In this document: positions 1-5,851 of the stretch, in pieces | Position numbering within the stretch: the stretch's first letter is position 1 | How the letters are laid out: each line of letters opens with the position of its first letter | Origin: F23-B02 sp963650165 | GTDB taxonomy: Bacteria > Bacillota > Clostridia > Oscillospirales > Oscillospiraceae | Reading direction: 5' to 3' | Length of the DNA: 36,699 nucleotides | Assembly: GCA_963650165.1 (NCBI GenBank) | Contig: CAVJKX010000015.1 | Location: 1-36,699 of the forward strand | Translations under genes and position numbers: made by a program | Notes under the pieces: generated by a model | Database searches by the model: none | Seen by the model: the letters and a program-made list of their open reading frames with translations, nothing else | Told to the model about the DNA's origin: nothing

Positions 1-238
1 ACACCTCTTCAGTCACCTTCGGTGACAGCTTCCCCTCGAAGGGGAAGCCAAGGGGGCAAAACCATTACTGCGCACTAATGTTACGCGAAACGCCGTAGTT
101 TCCACCAATGTATCGAACCGGGCAAGCGCAATATCCGTATAAGCAGCAGTGTTAATTCGCCTCTGAAAAGAACCGGGCTGACGCAATAAACATATAGGTA
201 TAGCCTCAGTGCGCCTCCAAAAAAGGCCTCAATGCGAC
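1..238. repeat. Family A repeat, copy A1 (cut by window edge)
   Basis: The copy starts inside the inner module (ACACCTCTTCAGTCACC, then a short GGTGAC hairpin and CCCCTCGAAGGGG) that recurs near 18415, 25010, 35653 and 36650. It then runs through a terminal arm ending CGCCTCTGAAAAG at 159-170. A second terminal arm follows directly (CGGGCTGACGCAATAAAC to GCGCCTCCAAAAAA, 174-224). A third partial end, GGCCTCAATGCGAC, lies inside the hydrogenase stop region. Stacked ends suggest nested or repeated insertion. No coding capacity is seen. Confidence 0.8.
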
Positions 239-1779
239 TCCGAATCCTTTTCTTCGATGAGGGGGAGGAAGTCTTTGTACTTCGTGTCGTAGGCGCAGCC
301 GTACTCGGCGCAGTCGGCAAATTTTGCGACCGCGCGTGTCGAGCGGTCGATCGGCTGGAGCGTGCCGGCGCCGGCAACGCAGCCGCCGGGGCAGGCCATA
401 CCCTCGAGCAGGTAGCCGTCGTACTTTCCGTCGCGGGCCATCATCAGCAGCTTGCGGCACTCGTGCAGGCCGGTGGCCTTGGCAATCTTCACCTCGCGCG
501 ACGGGTCGATGGACTTGATGGCGTTCACGACGGCCTGGGCCACGCCGCCGGAAACGGCGAACTTGCGCGCGTCCGTGCCCGCCTGCGAGAGCAGCTGCGG
601 CTCGTCGGCATCAAGCGTGTGCTTATCGACGTCCCGGGCCGCGAACATGCCGAGCACCTCTTCGAAGGTGAGGACAAAATCGACGTCGCTGCGCACGGTG
701 CGTCGGCTGGCCTCGAGCTTCTTCGCGTCGCAGGGACCGACGAACACGACCTTGCAGCCGGGGTGGGTCTTTTTAACAAAGCGCGCGGTGAGCACCATCG
801 GCGTCATCGCAACGGATATATTTCCCGCCATCTCCGGGAACATTTTCTTTACCATATCGCTCCACGAGGGGCAGCAGGAGGTGACCATGAAGCGGTGCTT
901 GGACGGGACCTCCTCAAGGAAGTCGGCGGCCTCCTCGATGACGCAGAGATCCGCGCCGATCGCGGCCTCGTACACGTCGGCAAAGCCGAGACGCTTGAAC
1001 GCCGGTATGATCTTTTCGGACGGTATGTCCGCGCCGAACTGCCCGACAAAGGCCGGGGCGAGCACGACGTAGACGGGTGTGCCGCTCTTTATGGCCATAA
1101 TGGTCTGGAAGATCTGGCTCTTGTCGCTTATCGCGCCGAAGGGGCAGTTTACAAGGCACTGACCGCAGGAGGTGCACTTCTTGTAGTCTATCTCCGCGCG
1201 GCCGAGCTCGTCGCTGCCGATGGCGGCGATGCCGCAGGCCTTTTTGCAGGGGCGCTCCTGGCGGATGATCGCGGAGAAGGAGCAGGCGTCCATGCATCTG
1301 CCGCAGCGTATGCACTTGTCGGTGTCGACATGCGCGCGGCCGTTGACCTTGCTTATGGCCTTCTTGGGGCAGATCTCTATGCAGGGGTGCTCAAGACAGC
1401 CCTGGCAGCCGTTCGTGACCTTTATGAGATTGTCCGGACAGCGGTTGCAGGCAAATTTGACGACGTTTATGAGCGGCGGCTCGTAGTATTTCTCGGCAAT
1501 GACCGTCTCCTCGACGCTGTCGGAAATATTATTGTGCACGCCGAGCTTGCGCATTGACAGACCCATTGCGAGGCGCAGTCTTTCGCCGATTATGGCGCGC
1601 TCTATCAGCAGATTGTTCCGGTAAGGCCCGATCTCGTCGGGATCGCCGGGACAGATCTTGTACGGCAGCTCCTCGAGACGCCGGCCGTAGTCCTGTCCGT
1701 CGCCTTCGTATGCCAGACGCGCGACCTCGGTAAAGACCTCGTGCCTGATTCTTGTTTTGCCGGTCTGCATTCCTCTCAT
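229..1779 (-). CDS. [FeFe] hydrogenase, monomeric ferredoxin type (group B-like)
   Basis: Predicted to catalyse reversible H2 formation from reduced ferredoxin in the cytoplasm. Numbering from the chosen start: the N-terminal half carries Cys-rich Fe-S segments (CQGCLEHPCIEICP at about 125-138, CIRCGRCMDAC at about 156-166, CTSCGQCLVNCP at about 202-213, plus CNRC near 111). The C-terminal half has the three H-cluster signatures: TSCCPSW at about 300-306, GPCDAKK at about 348-354, and EGMACPGGC at about 459-467. A GTG at 1788 abuts the Shine-Dalgarno sequence, so I prefer the ATG at 1779, eight bases after GGAGG. No maturase (HydEFG) or NAD-binding partner is nearby, so it appears to act alone. 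The last residues and stop (ESH*) lie in sequence resembling a family A repeat end. The family assignment is firm; the subgroup is inferred from the L2 motif GPC rather than MPC. Confidence 0.93.
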   Translation of the reverse strand: MRGMQTGKTRIRHEVFTEVARLAYEGDGQDYGRRLEELPYKICPGDPDEIGPYRNNLLIERAIIGERLRLAMGLSMRKLGVHNNISDSVEETVIAEKYYEPPLINVVKFACNRCPDNLIKVTNGCQGCLEHPCIEICPKKAISKVNGRAHVDTDKCIRCGRCMDACSFSAIIRQERPCKKACGIAAIGSDELGRAEIDYKKCTSCGQCLVNCPFGAISDKSQIFQTIMAIKSGTPVYVVLAPAFVGQFGADIPSEKIIPAFKRLGFADVYEAAIGADLCVIEEAADFLEEVPSKHRFMVTSCCPSWSDMVKKMFPEMAGNISVAMTPMVLTARFVKKTHPGCKVVFVGPCDAKKLEASRRTVRSDVDFVLTFEEVLGMFAARDVDKHTLDADEPQLLSQAGTDARKFAVSGGVAQAVVNAIKSIDPSREVKIAKATGLHECRKLLMMARDGKYDGYLLEGMACPGGCVAGAGTLQPIDRSTRAVAKFADCAEYGCAYDTKYKDFLPLIEEKDSESH

Positions 1780-1818
1780 GTGATCCACCCTCCGTGTGCG
1801 TATTATACTCCAAAATTA

Positions 1819-1846
1819 ATTATACAAAAAGGCAGGTGTTTGTCAA
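1819..1846 (-). promoter_or_regulatory. sigma-A-type promoter of the hydrogenase gene
   Basis: On the minus strand TTGACA (1846-1841) is followed by 16 bases and TATAAT (1824-1819), both perfect consensus, about 40 bases before the start codon. A second TATAAT-like hexamer lies at 1807-1802. Confidence 0.8.
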
Positions 1847-1900
1847 CAAAGCACCCCGCATTTTCACACGGATTTAACCCCTTCGCCCTATAGTATAATT

Positions 1901-2262
1901 AAAGCAGGTATTAACAAAGTTAATACCTGCTTTGAGATTGTCAAAAAACCTATGCTGCTGCGTATAGATATCCGCGCAGCGGGGGAGCTCGAGGGGTAGC
2001 GAAGCGTCGGCGCGGGAGTGAATGACATGCCGGTGGCATGTCAGAGCCGCGCCGTGACCGAGCCGCAGCGAGAAAAGACCCGCCTCGAATTAGATTATAG
2101 CCATCAAAAACGTCTGATTTATCAGACTTTTTGACGAGCACAGCGAGATTTTTTTTGAAGCGCAAGCTTCACAAAAAATGTGGCGTTTTTTGAAGCGTGC
2201 AAAAAAGTCACAGACTTTTTTGCACGCTGAAAGCGGGTATTAACTTTGTTAATACCCGCTTT
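1901..2262. repeat. Family B element, copy B1 (hairpin-bracketed, non-coding)
   Basis: This fills the gap between the hydrogenase promoter and the next gene's 3' end. It is bracketed by two near-identical palindromes: 1901-1915/1919-1933 (AAAGCAGGTATTAAC, loop aaa) and 2230-2244/2248-2262 (AAAGCGGGTATTAAC, loop ttt). An A-T pair in one stem is G-C in the other. Inside, read on the minus strand, are a 15-bp stem with a run of A/T (2194-2208/2214-2228), a conserved core (AACGCCACATTTTTTGTGAAG, CTCGTCAAAAAGTC, ATTCGAGGCGGG) and CCCTCGAGCTCCC. The same order is found in B2 (8648-8916). No credible ORF. Confidence 0.75.
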
Positions 2263-2266
2263 GTCC

Positions 2267-3280
2267 TTATTGCTTTCCGTTATACTCTTTTATGATCTCC
2301 TCGACCTCGTCGGCACCGTCGGGCTCTTCCGCCCCGGCTTTGGGTCTGCGGGGCGGCGCTTCAAGCGTCGGCTCGGGAACGGAATCGTCGCTGCCTGCCT
2401 CAATGACCGTATCCTCATCCGCGACGGCTTCGGGCTGCTCCGCTTCGGGCTCGGGCTGTATGACCTGTTCCGGCTCCGCAGGGAGGCTCGATTCTGCGCA
2501 GCGGTTTTTGATGATCAGCCAGCCGTACATCAGCAGCATGCCCGCCGTTGCGAGGATGATGAGCTCAAGCCCCATATACCGGCTGTCGGACAGCGTCGTT
2601 ATGCACATGAACGCGGCAAAAAGGCTCAGATAGCAGGCCTTCTGCGGCTCTGGACGGCCGAAGGCGTAGCCCGCGACGTAAAACAGCGCGAGGATAACGC
2701 AGCAGACGGTTATTATCTCGATGGCAAACACCCAGACGTTGGGGTTGCTCGCGTTTGTCCTGTAGCATGCGATTAGCCACACGCAGTACATGAGTATGGG
2801 GAAGGTCATGAGCACGCTCACGAGGCCGGGCGAGTAGTGATTGCGCGAGGCCGTGCAGATGAGCGGAAAACCCAGGCCGCTGAGCATCGCCAGCAGGGCG
2901 ATGATGACGTACATCGTGCGCAGACTGTCGAGCGCGGAGTTTACGATAGTCATAATGCCGCCGATCACGGTCAGAGCCGCGATCACCCACGCGAATATGA
3001 TATACACAAGCGACAGGCCGCGCAGCGCCTCGCTCATGCCCGTCGGGAACACCGTTTCCGCATCCGTCAGCTTCTTCGTGCGCAGCCAAAGCACGACCGC
3101 CGCGGCGATGATGACCGCCGGGAGCAGAAAGTTGAGTATGCTGGGATTAATAAGCCCCGTTTCGGAGTCGCGCGCGACCTGCATCTGGAGCCAGCGGAAG
3201 AACGCGCCGAACGCGCCGAGCGCGCAGACATAGCAGAGCATTATCAGCGCGTCGTTGGCCTTGTTATTGTTTTTAAGCAT
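2267..3280 (-). CDS. polytopic membrane protein with acidic C-terminal tail, function unknown
   Basis: About 337 residues. Roughly the first 240 residues contain about seven or eight hydrophobic segments (for example around ALIMLCYVCALGAFGAFF, FLLPAVIIAAAVVLWL and YIIFAWVIAALTVIGGIM). The last ~90 residues are a soluble tail rich in Glu, Pro and Asp (repeated EPE, EAEQPEA) ending EEIIKEYNGKQ. A TTG at 3313 would extend the frame by 11 residues. The ATG at 3280 is preferred because AGGA lies about eight bases before it. I do not recognise the family. It is transcribed divergently from spoIID, and its 3' end lies four bases from family B copy B1. Confidence 0.75.
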   Translation of the reverse strand: MLKNNNKANDALIMLCYVCALGAFGAFFRWLQMQVARDSETGLINPSILNFLLPAVIIAAAVVLWLRTKKLTDAETVFPTGMSEALRGLSLVYIIFAWVIAALTVIGGIMTIVNSALDSLRTMYVIIALLAMLSGLGFPLICTASRNHYSPGLVSVLMTFPILMYCVWLIACYRTNASNPNVWVFAIEIITVCCVILALFYVAGYAFGRPEPQKACYLSLFAAFMCITTLSDSRYMGLELIILATAGMLLMYGWLIIKNRCAESSLPAEPEQVIQPEPEAEQPEAVADEDTVIEAGSDDSVPEPTLEAPPRRPKAGAEEPDGADEVEEIIKEYNGKQ

Positions 3281-3318
3281 AGTATCAATCCTGTACGAAT
3301 ATTTTTGTATCAATTAAT

Positions 3319-3345
3319 ATTATACTTTTTTGGCTTGACAGTCAA
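3319..3345 (-). promoter_or_regulatory. possible promoter of the 2267-3280 gene
   Basis: On the minus strand TTGACT (3345-3340) is followed after 15 bases by TATAAT (3324-3319). The hexamers are good but the spacing is two bases short of ideal. Confidence 0.45.
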
Positions 3346-3364
3346 GATGAAAGGGTGAAGCAGG

Positions 3365-4333
3365 ATGAAAAGAATACTGTGCGCCGCGCTTTTGATGACG
3401 CTTATTGTCCTGGGTCTGCCGCGGCTGCTTCCCGTCGGGACCGCCGCGCAGGAGTCCGGCTCCGGGGTCCCGGACAAGACCGCCGAAAGCCTCGGAGCGG
3501 ACAGGGAGCGCAGCATACGCCTGCTGTCGGGCGATACGGTGTCGGAGATAAGCGTTTTTGACTATCTCACGGGCGTGGTCGCGGCGGAAATGCCGGTCTC
3601 CTTCGAGCCGGAGGCGCTCAAGGCCCAGGCCGTCGCCGCGCGCAGCTATCTTCAGCGCGCCATCGCCTCGCCCAGGCACGAGGACGCGGATATCTGCACT
3701 TCCGCCGCCTGCTGTCAGGCATACCTCGGCGCGGACGAGCTCGCCTCGGGCTGGGGTGACAGCTATGCGCAGTACATCGAAAAGATAAGCGCCGCCGTCA
3801 GTGCGACCGACGGCGAGTATCTCAGCTATGACGGGCAGCCCGCGCTCACGGCCTTCCACTCCTCCTCCGACGGCGCGACCGAGGACGCCGCCGCGCTGTG
3901 GTCGGATGTACCGTACCTTAAAAGCGTCTCCTCGCCAGAGACGGAGGAGAGCGTGCCGGACTTTACGAGCCGTGTCGAAAACTCCGAGCTCGATTTCCGC
4001 GACACGATCCTCAGCCTGAAGCCCGAGGCGGACATGACCGGCGATGCGTCCGGCTGGGTAGGGGAGATAAGCCGCAGCGCCTCCGGCCGCGTCGCATCGG
4101 TCACGATCGGCGGCATTTCCTTCACCGGCAGCGAGCTGCGCACGCTGTTTTCCCTGCGCTCGACCGATTTTGAGCTCGAACACGGCGGCGGCAGCTTCGT
4201 TTTCACCGTCCATGGCTACGGCCACGGCATCGGTATGAGCCAGTACGGAGCGAACACCATGGCGCGCGACGGCGCCTCCTACCGCGACATCCTCTCCCAC
4301 TACTACCCCGGCACTTTTTTGGTGGCGCATTGA
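3365..4333 (+). CDS. spoIID: SpoIID/LytB-type peptidoglycan lytic transglycosylase
   Basis: 322 residues with an N-terminal signal or anchor segment (residues 4-22). SpoIID acts in the engulfment machinery of sporulating cells, cleaving glycan strands at the septum and spore peptidoglycan. The family core is visible: AEMPVSFEPEALKAQAVAAR at 74-93, where E75 matches the catalytic Glu of SpoIID, and the C-terminal GYGHGIGMSQYGANTMA signature. The start has AAAGGGTG upstream at normal spacing. In many Clostridia spoIID follows murA; here it stands alone. Its last codons and stop (FLVAH*, TTTTTTGGTGGCGCATTGA) look like the end of the family A repeat that follows, so the native C-terminus may have been slightly remodelled. 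It could be a LytB-type vegetative paralogue, but length and motifs fit SpoIID. Confidence 0.88.
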   Translation: MKRILCAALLMTLIVLGLPRLLPVGTAAQESGSGVPDKTAESLGADRERSIRLLSGDTVSEISVFDYLTGVVAAEMPVSFEPEALKAQAVAARSYLQRAIASPRHEDADICTSAACCQAYLGADELASGWGDSYAQYIEKISAAVSATDGEYLSYDGQPALTAFHSSSDGATEDAAALWSDVPYLKSVSSPETEESVPDFTSRVENSELDFRDTILSLKPEADMTGDASGWVGEISRSASGRVASVTIGGISFTGSELRTLFSLRSTDFELEHGGGSFVFTVHGYGHGIGMSQYGANTMARDGASYRDILSHYYPGTFLVAH

Positions 4334-4511
4334 GGCACCTGCGGATACGCATATTGCGTCAGCACGACCGGAAGCTGCGCAGGAAACAGCGGGCTGCACA
4401 AAGTTTTCGCCGCACCTGCGGGATGCGAAACGTTCTTATTTCTTCCGATGTTTCGATACCGGGCACCCGCGGTTTCCGTATAGGTGCAGCCTGAATGCGC
4501 CTCTGAAAAAA
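4315..4511. repeat. Family A repeat, copy A2 (short form)
   Basis: The left end (TTTTTTGGTGGCGCATTGAGGC) overlaps the spoIID stop. The right arm (GCGAAACGTTCTTATTTC, GATACCGGGCACCCGC, CGTATAGGTGCAGCC, TGAATGCGCCTCTGAAAAAA) is the inverted counterpart of the left arms at 17931, 24531 and 35171. The final A-run merges with the terminator hairpin that follows, so on the minus strand the element begins right after that terminator's T-tract. Confidence 0.8.
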
Positions 4512-4546
4512 CACGAACGGCCGGGGTGGCCGTTCGTGTTTTTTCC
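4506..4546. terminator. bidirectional intrinsic terminator
   Basis: A 14-bp stem (AAACACGAACGGCC / GGCCGTTCGTGTTT, loop GGGGT) is flanked by T-runs on both strands. It would end transcription from spoIID on the plus strand and from the repressor gene on the minus strand. Confidence 0.8.
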
Positions 4547-4731
4547 ATAATTAAAGAAGAGAGGTGTAGATGTGAACAAAAGCTCGCACTGCTGTTAAAC
4601 CGTCTCGGCGGCGTCCTGAACCACCGCCGGAGGGCTATCACATTTAAGGGAGGCTTTGTGGTTTTAATTTACTACTTCCGAGATAGGATTTCAGCTCCAA
4701 AACGGCTCTCTCCTGCTCCAAACGGGCAAAA
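4547..4731. other. unassigned stretch downstream of the repressor gene
   Basis: No gene can be supported here. On the minus strand the frame one base off the repressor's own stays open past its stop from 4731 to a TAA at 4646-4644, and reads like protein (ARLEQERAVLELKSYLGSSK). This may be a remnant of a longer C-terminus after a frameshift, or a dispersed repeat. On the plus strand a short stretch reading LNRLGGVL is open but has no start. Confidence 0.35.
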
Positions 4732-5118
4732 TTACCCTCTGCCCTGCTTCCGCTCCATCTCCGCGACGTGCTTTTTGATCGCATTGAATGACTCGTCGCT
4801 TATGATGTGCTCCATCTTGCACGCGTCCTCGGCCGCGGTTTCGGCGCTGACGCCGAGCATCGTGAGATAGCTCGTGAGCATCGTGTGCCGCTCGTAGATC
4901 TTCGCCGCGACCTCCGTTCCGGCCTCGGTGAGGCTCAGATGCCCCAGCTCGTCGGAGACGAGATAGCCGCCGTTTTTCAGAAGCCCAACCGCACGGCTGA
5001 CGCTCGGCTTGGAATAGCCCATGTACTCGCCGACATCGATGGCGCGCACATCCTTGTATTTCTGAGACAGGATGTATATTGTTTCAAGATACATCTCGCC
5101 GGATTCCTGCAAATTCAT
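4732..5118 (-). CDS. DtxR/MntR-family metal-dependent repressor, iron-type ligands
   Basis: 128 residues: winged-helix DNA-binding domain (about 1-65) and dimerisation/metal domain (about 66-125), without the C-terminal SH3 domain of DtxR. The metal ligands visible are Met9 (EMYLE), Cys100, Glu103 and His104 (ACKMEH). These match the DtxR primary iron site (Met10, Cys102, Glu105, His106) rather than the manganese site of MntR (Asp8, Glu99, Glu102, His103). His78 of the ancillary site is present, but its partner acids are not obvious. It is divergent from feoAAB across a region with three TTAGC-N4-GCTAA palindromes, so I infer it represses ferrous iron uptake when Fe(II) is plentiful. The start follows GGAGAG at seven bases. 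Confidence 0.88.
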   Translation of the reverse strand: MNLQESGEMYLETIYILSQKYKDVRAIDVGEYMGYSKPSVSRAVGLLKNGGYLVSDELGHLSLTEAGTEVAAKIYERHTMLTSYLTMLGVSAETAAEDACKMEHIISDESFNAIKKHVAEMERKQGRG

Positions 5119-5138
5119 TCGTTTCTCTCCAAGTCTAA

Positions 5139-5160
5139 GTTATTTACATATAATAATAAC
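5139..5160. promoter_or_regulatory. possible operator/promoter element of the repressor gene
   Basis: The interrupted palindrome GTTATT...AATAAC (5139-5144/5155-5160) lies 20-40 bases upstream of the repressor start, over AT-rich sequence that could hold its -10 region. It could serve autoregulation. It differs from the three TTAGC palindromes nearer feoA. Confidence 0.35.
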
Positions 5161-5245
5161 ACAAGATTTTTGCAATTTCAAGCGGCGGAGAAAGGCTCGC
5201 GGCGTCTTAATCCCTATCTGCGCACTGTGATATTATGCACAATTC

Positions 5246-5261
5246 GTTAGCGTATGCTAAC
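5246..5261. promoter_or_regulatory. operator 1, GTTAGC-N4-GCTAAC
   Basis: Perfect palindrome GTTAGCgtatGCTAAC, nested in a wider inverted repeat (GCACAATT 5237-5244 / AATTGTGC 5268-5275). It resembles DtxR-type boxes (TTAGG-like half sites) and lies between the two divergent promoters, so it could control either. Confidence 0.7.
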
Positions 5262-5301
5262 TGCCGAAATTGTGCAAGTCTACAAACCTCGTGACAAGCT
5301 A

Positions 5302-5329
5302 TTGACAATGGGGAAAACTGTGCTATTAT
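5302..5329 (+). promoter_or_regulatory. feo operon promoter
   Basis: TTGACA (5302-5307), 16-base spacer, TATTAT (5324-5329). The expected transcription start falls at about 5336, exactly where operator 2 begins. Confidence 0.8.
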
Positions 5330-5336
5330 TCAGGCA

Positions 5337-5352
5337 GTTAGCGAGAGCTAAC
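5337..5352. promoter_or_regulatory. operator 2, GTTAGC-N4-GCTAAC
   Basis: Perfect palindrome GTTAGCgagaGCTAAC overlapping the predicted feo transcription start. Binding here would block RNA polymerase. Confidence 0.75.
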
Positions 5353-5369
5353 TTTAATTCAGCCCCACG

Positions 5370-5385
5370 GTTAGCGCGTGCTAAT
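5370..5385. promoter_or_regulatory. operator 3, GTTAGC-N4-GCTAAT
   Basis: Third copy of the same palindrome (GTTAGCgcgtGCTAAT), immediately before the Shine-Dalgarno sequence of the first feoA and 33 bases from operator 2 (about three helical turns). Confidence 0.75.
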
Positions 5386-5405
5386 CAAAGGAGAAAGGAC
5401 AGAGA

Positions 5406-5618
5406 ATGATGCCTTTAACATTAGCTGCGGTCGGCGAAGATAATACGATAAAGCGTATAGCCGGCAAGCCGGAAGTGAAGAAACACCTCGAAAACCTCGG
5501 CTTTGTCGTCGGGGGCGACGTAAAAGTGTTAACTGCCGTTGGCGAGAATGTCATCGTCAAGGTAAAAGAGGCCAGGATCGCCATAAGCGCGGAAATGGCA
5601 CAGAAAATATATGTGTGA
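5406..5618 (+). CDS. feoA: FeoA family protein (first copy)
   Basis: 70 residues with the small SH3-like FeoA fold. Typical pattern: an early MPLTLA strand, a helix ending ENLGFVVGGDVKVL (the usual LGxxxGxxV motif), and a final strand ARIAISAEMAQKIYV. FeoA is thought to regulate or assemble with the FeoB ferrous-iron transporter at the inner face of the membrane. The start is preceded by two SD-like purine runs (AAAGGAG and AAAGGA, 5387-5399). It is the first gene of an operon under three palindromic operators and is followed directly by a second FeoA. Confidence 0.92.
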   Translation: MMPLTLAAVGEDNTIKRIAGKPEVKKHLENLGFVVGGDVKVLTAVGENVIVKVKEARIAISAEMAQKIYV

Positions 5619-5629
5619 GGAGCAGAAAC

Positions 5630-5851
5630 ATGAAGACTCTGAGAGACGTTAAGATCGGCGAGACCGTCACCGTCAAGAAGCTCCATGGCGAGGGCGCGAT
5701 AAAGCGCCGCATCATGGACATGGGTATTACCAAGGGCGCTGAGGTCTATGTCCGCAAGGTCGCTCCCCTGGGCGATCCCATCGAGCTCACCGTCCGCGGA
5801 TATGAGCTTTCCCTGCGTAAGGCAGATGCAGAAAAGATCGAGGTGGAATAA
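5630..5851 (+). CDS. feoA: FeoA family protein (second copy)
   Basis: 73 residues from the chosen ATG. FeoA fold: TLRDVKIGETVTVKKL, IKRRIMDMGITKGAEVYVRK, APLGDPIELTVRGYELSLRK, which is closer to canonical FeoA than the first copy. An upstream in-frame GTG at 5615 overlaps the first feoA stop, but GAGGAG (5617-5622) is well spaced for ATG 5630. Its stop overlaps the feoB start (TAATG), implying translational coupling. Two FeoA proteins before FeoB is common in Firmicutes and may form a hetero-assembly with the transporter. Confidence 0.93.
   Translation: MKTLRDVKIGETVTVKKLHGEGAIKRRIMDMGITKGAEVYVRKVAPLGDPIELTVRGYELSLRKADAEKIEVE

Noticed and set aside
229..1557. A long plus-strand frame (232-1557) opposite the hydrogenase
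   Set aside because: The minus-strand product has all three H-cluster motifs and a consensus promoter; the plus frame has none.
5262..5405. A riboswitch in the feo leader
   Set aside because: The palindromes fit protein operators better; there is no room for an aptamer between the start site and the SD.
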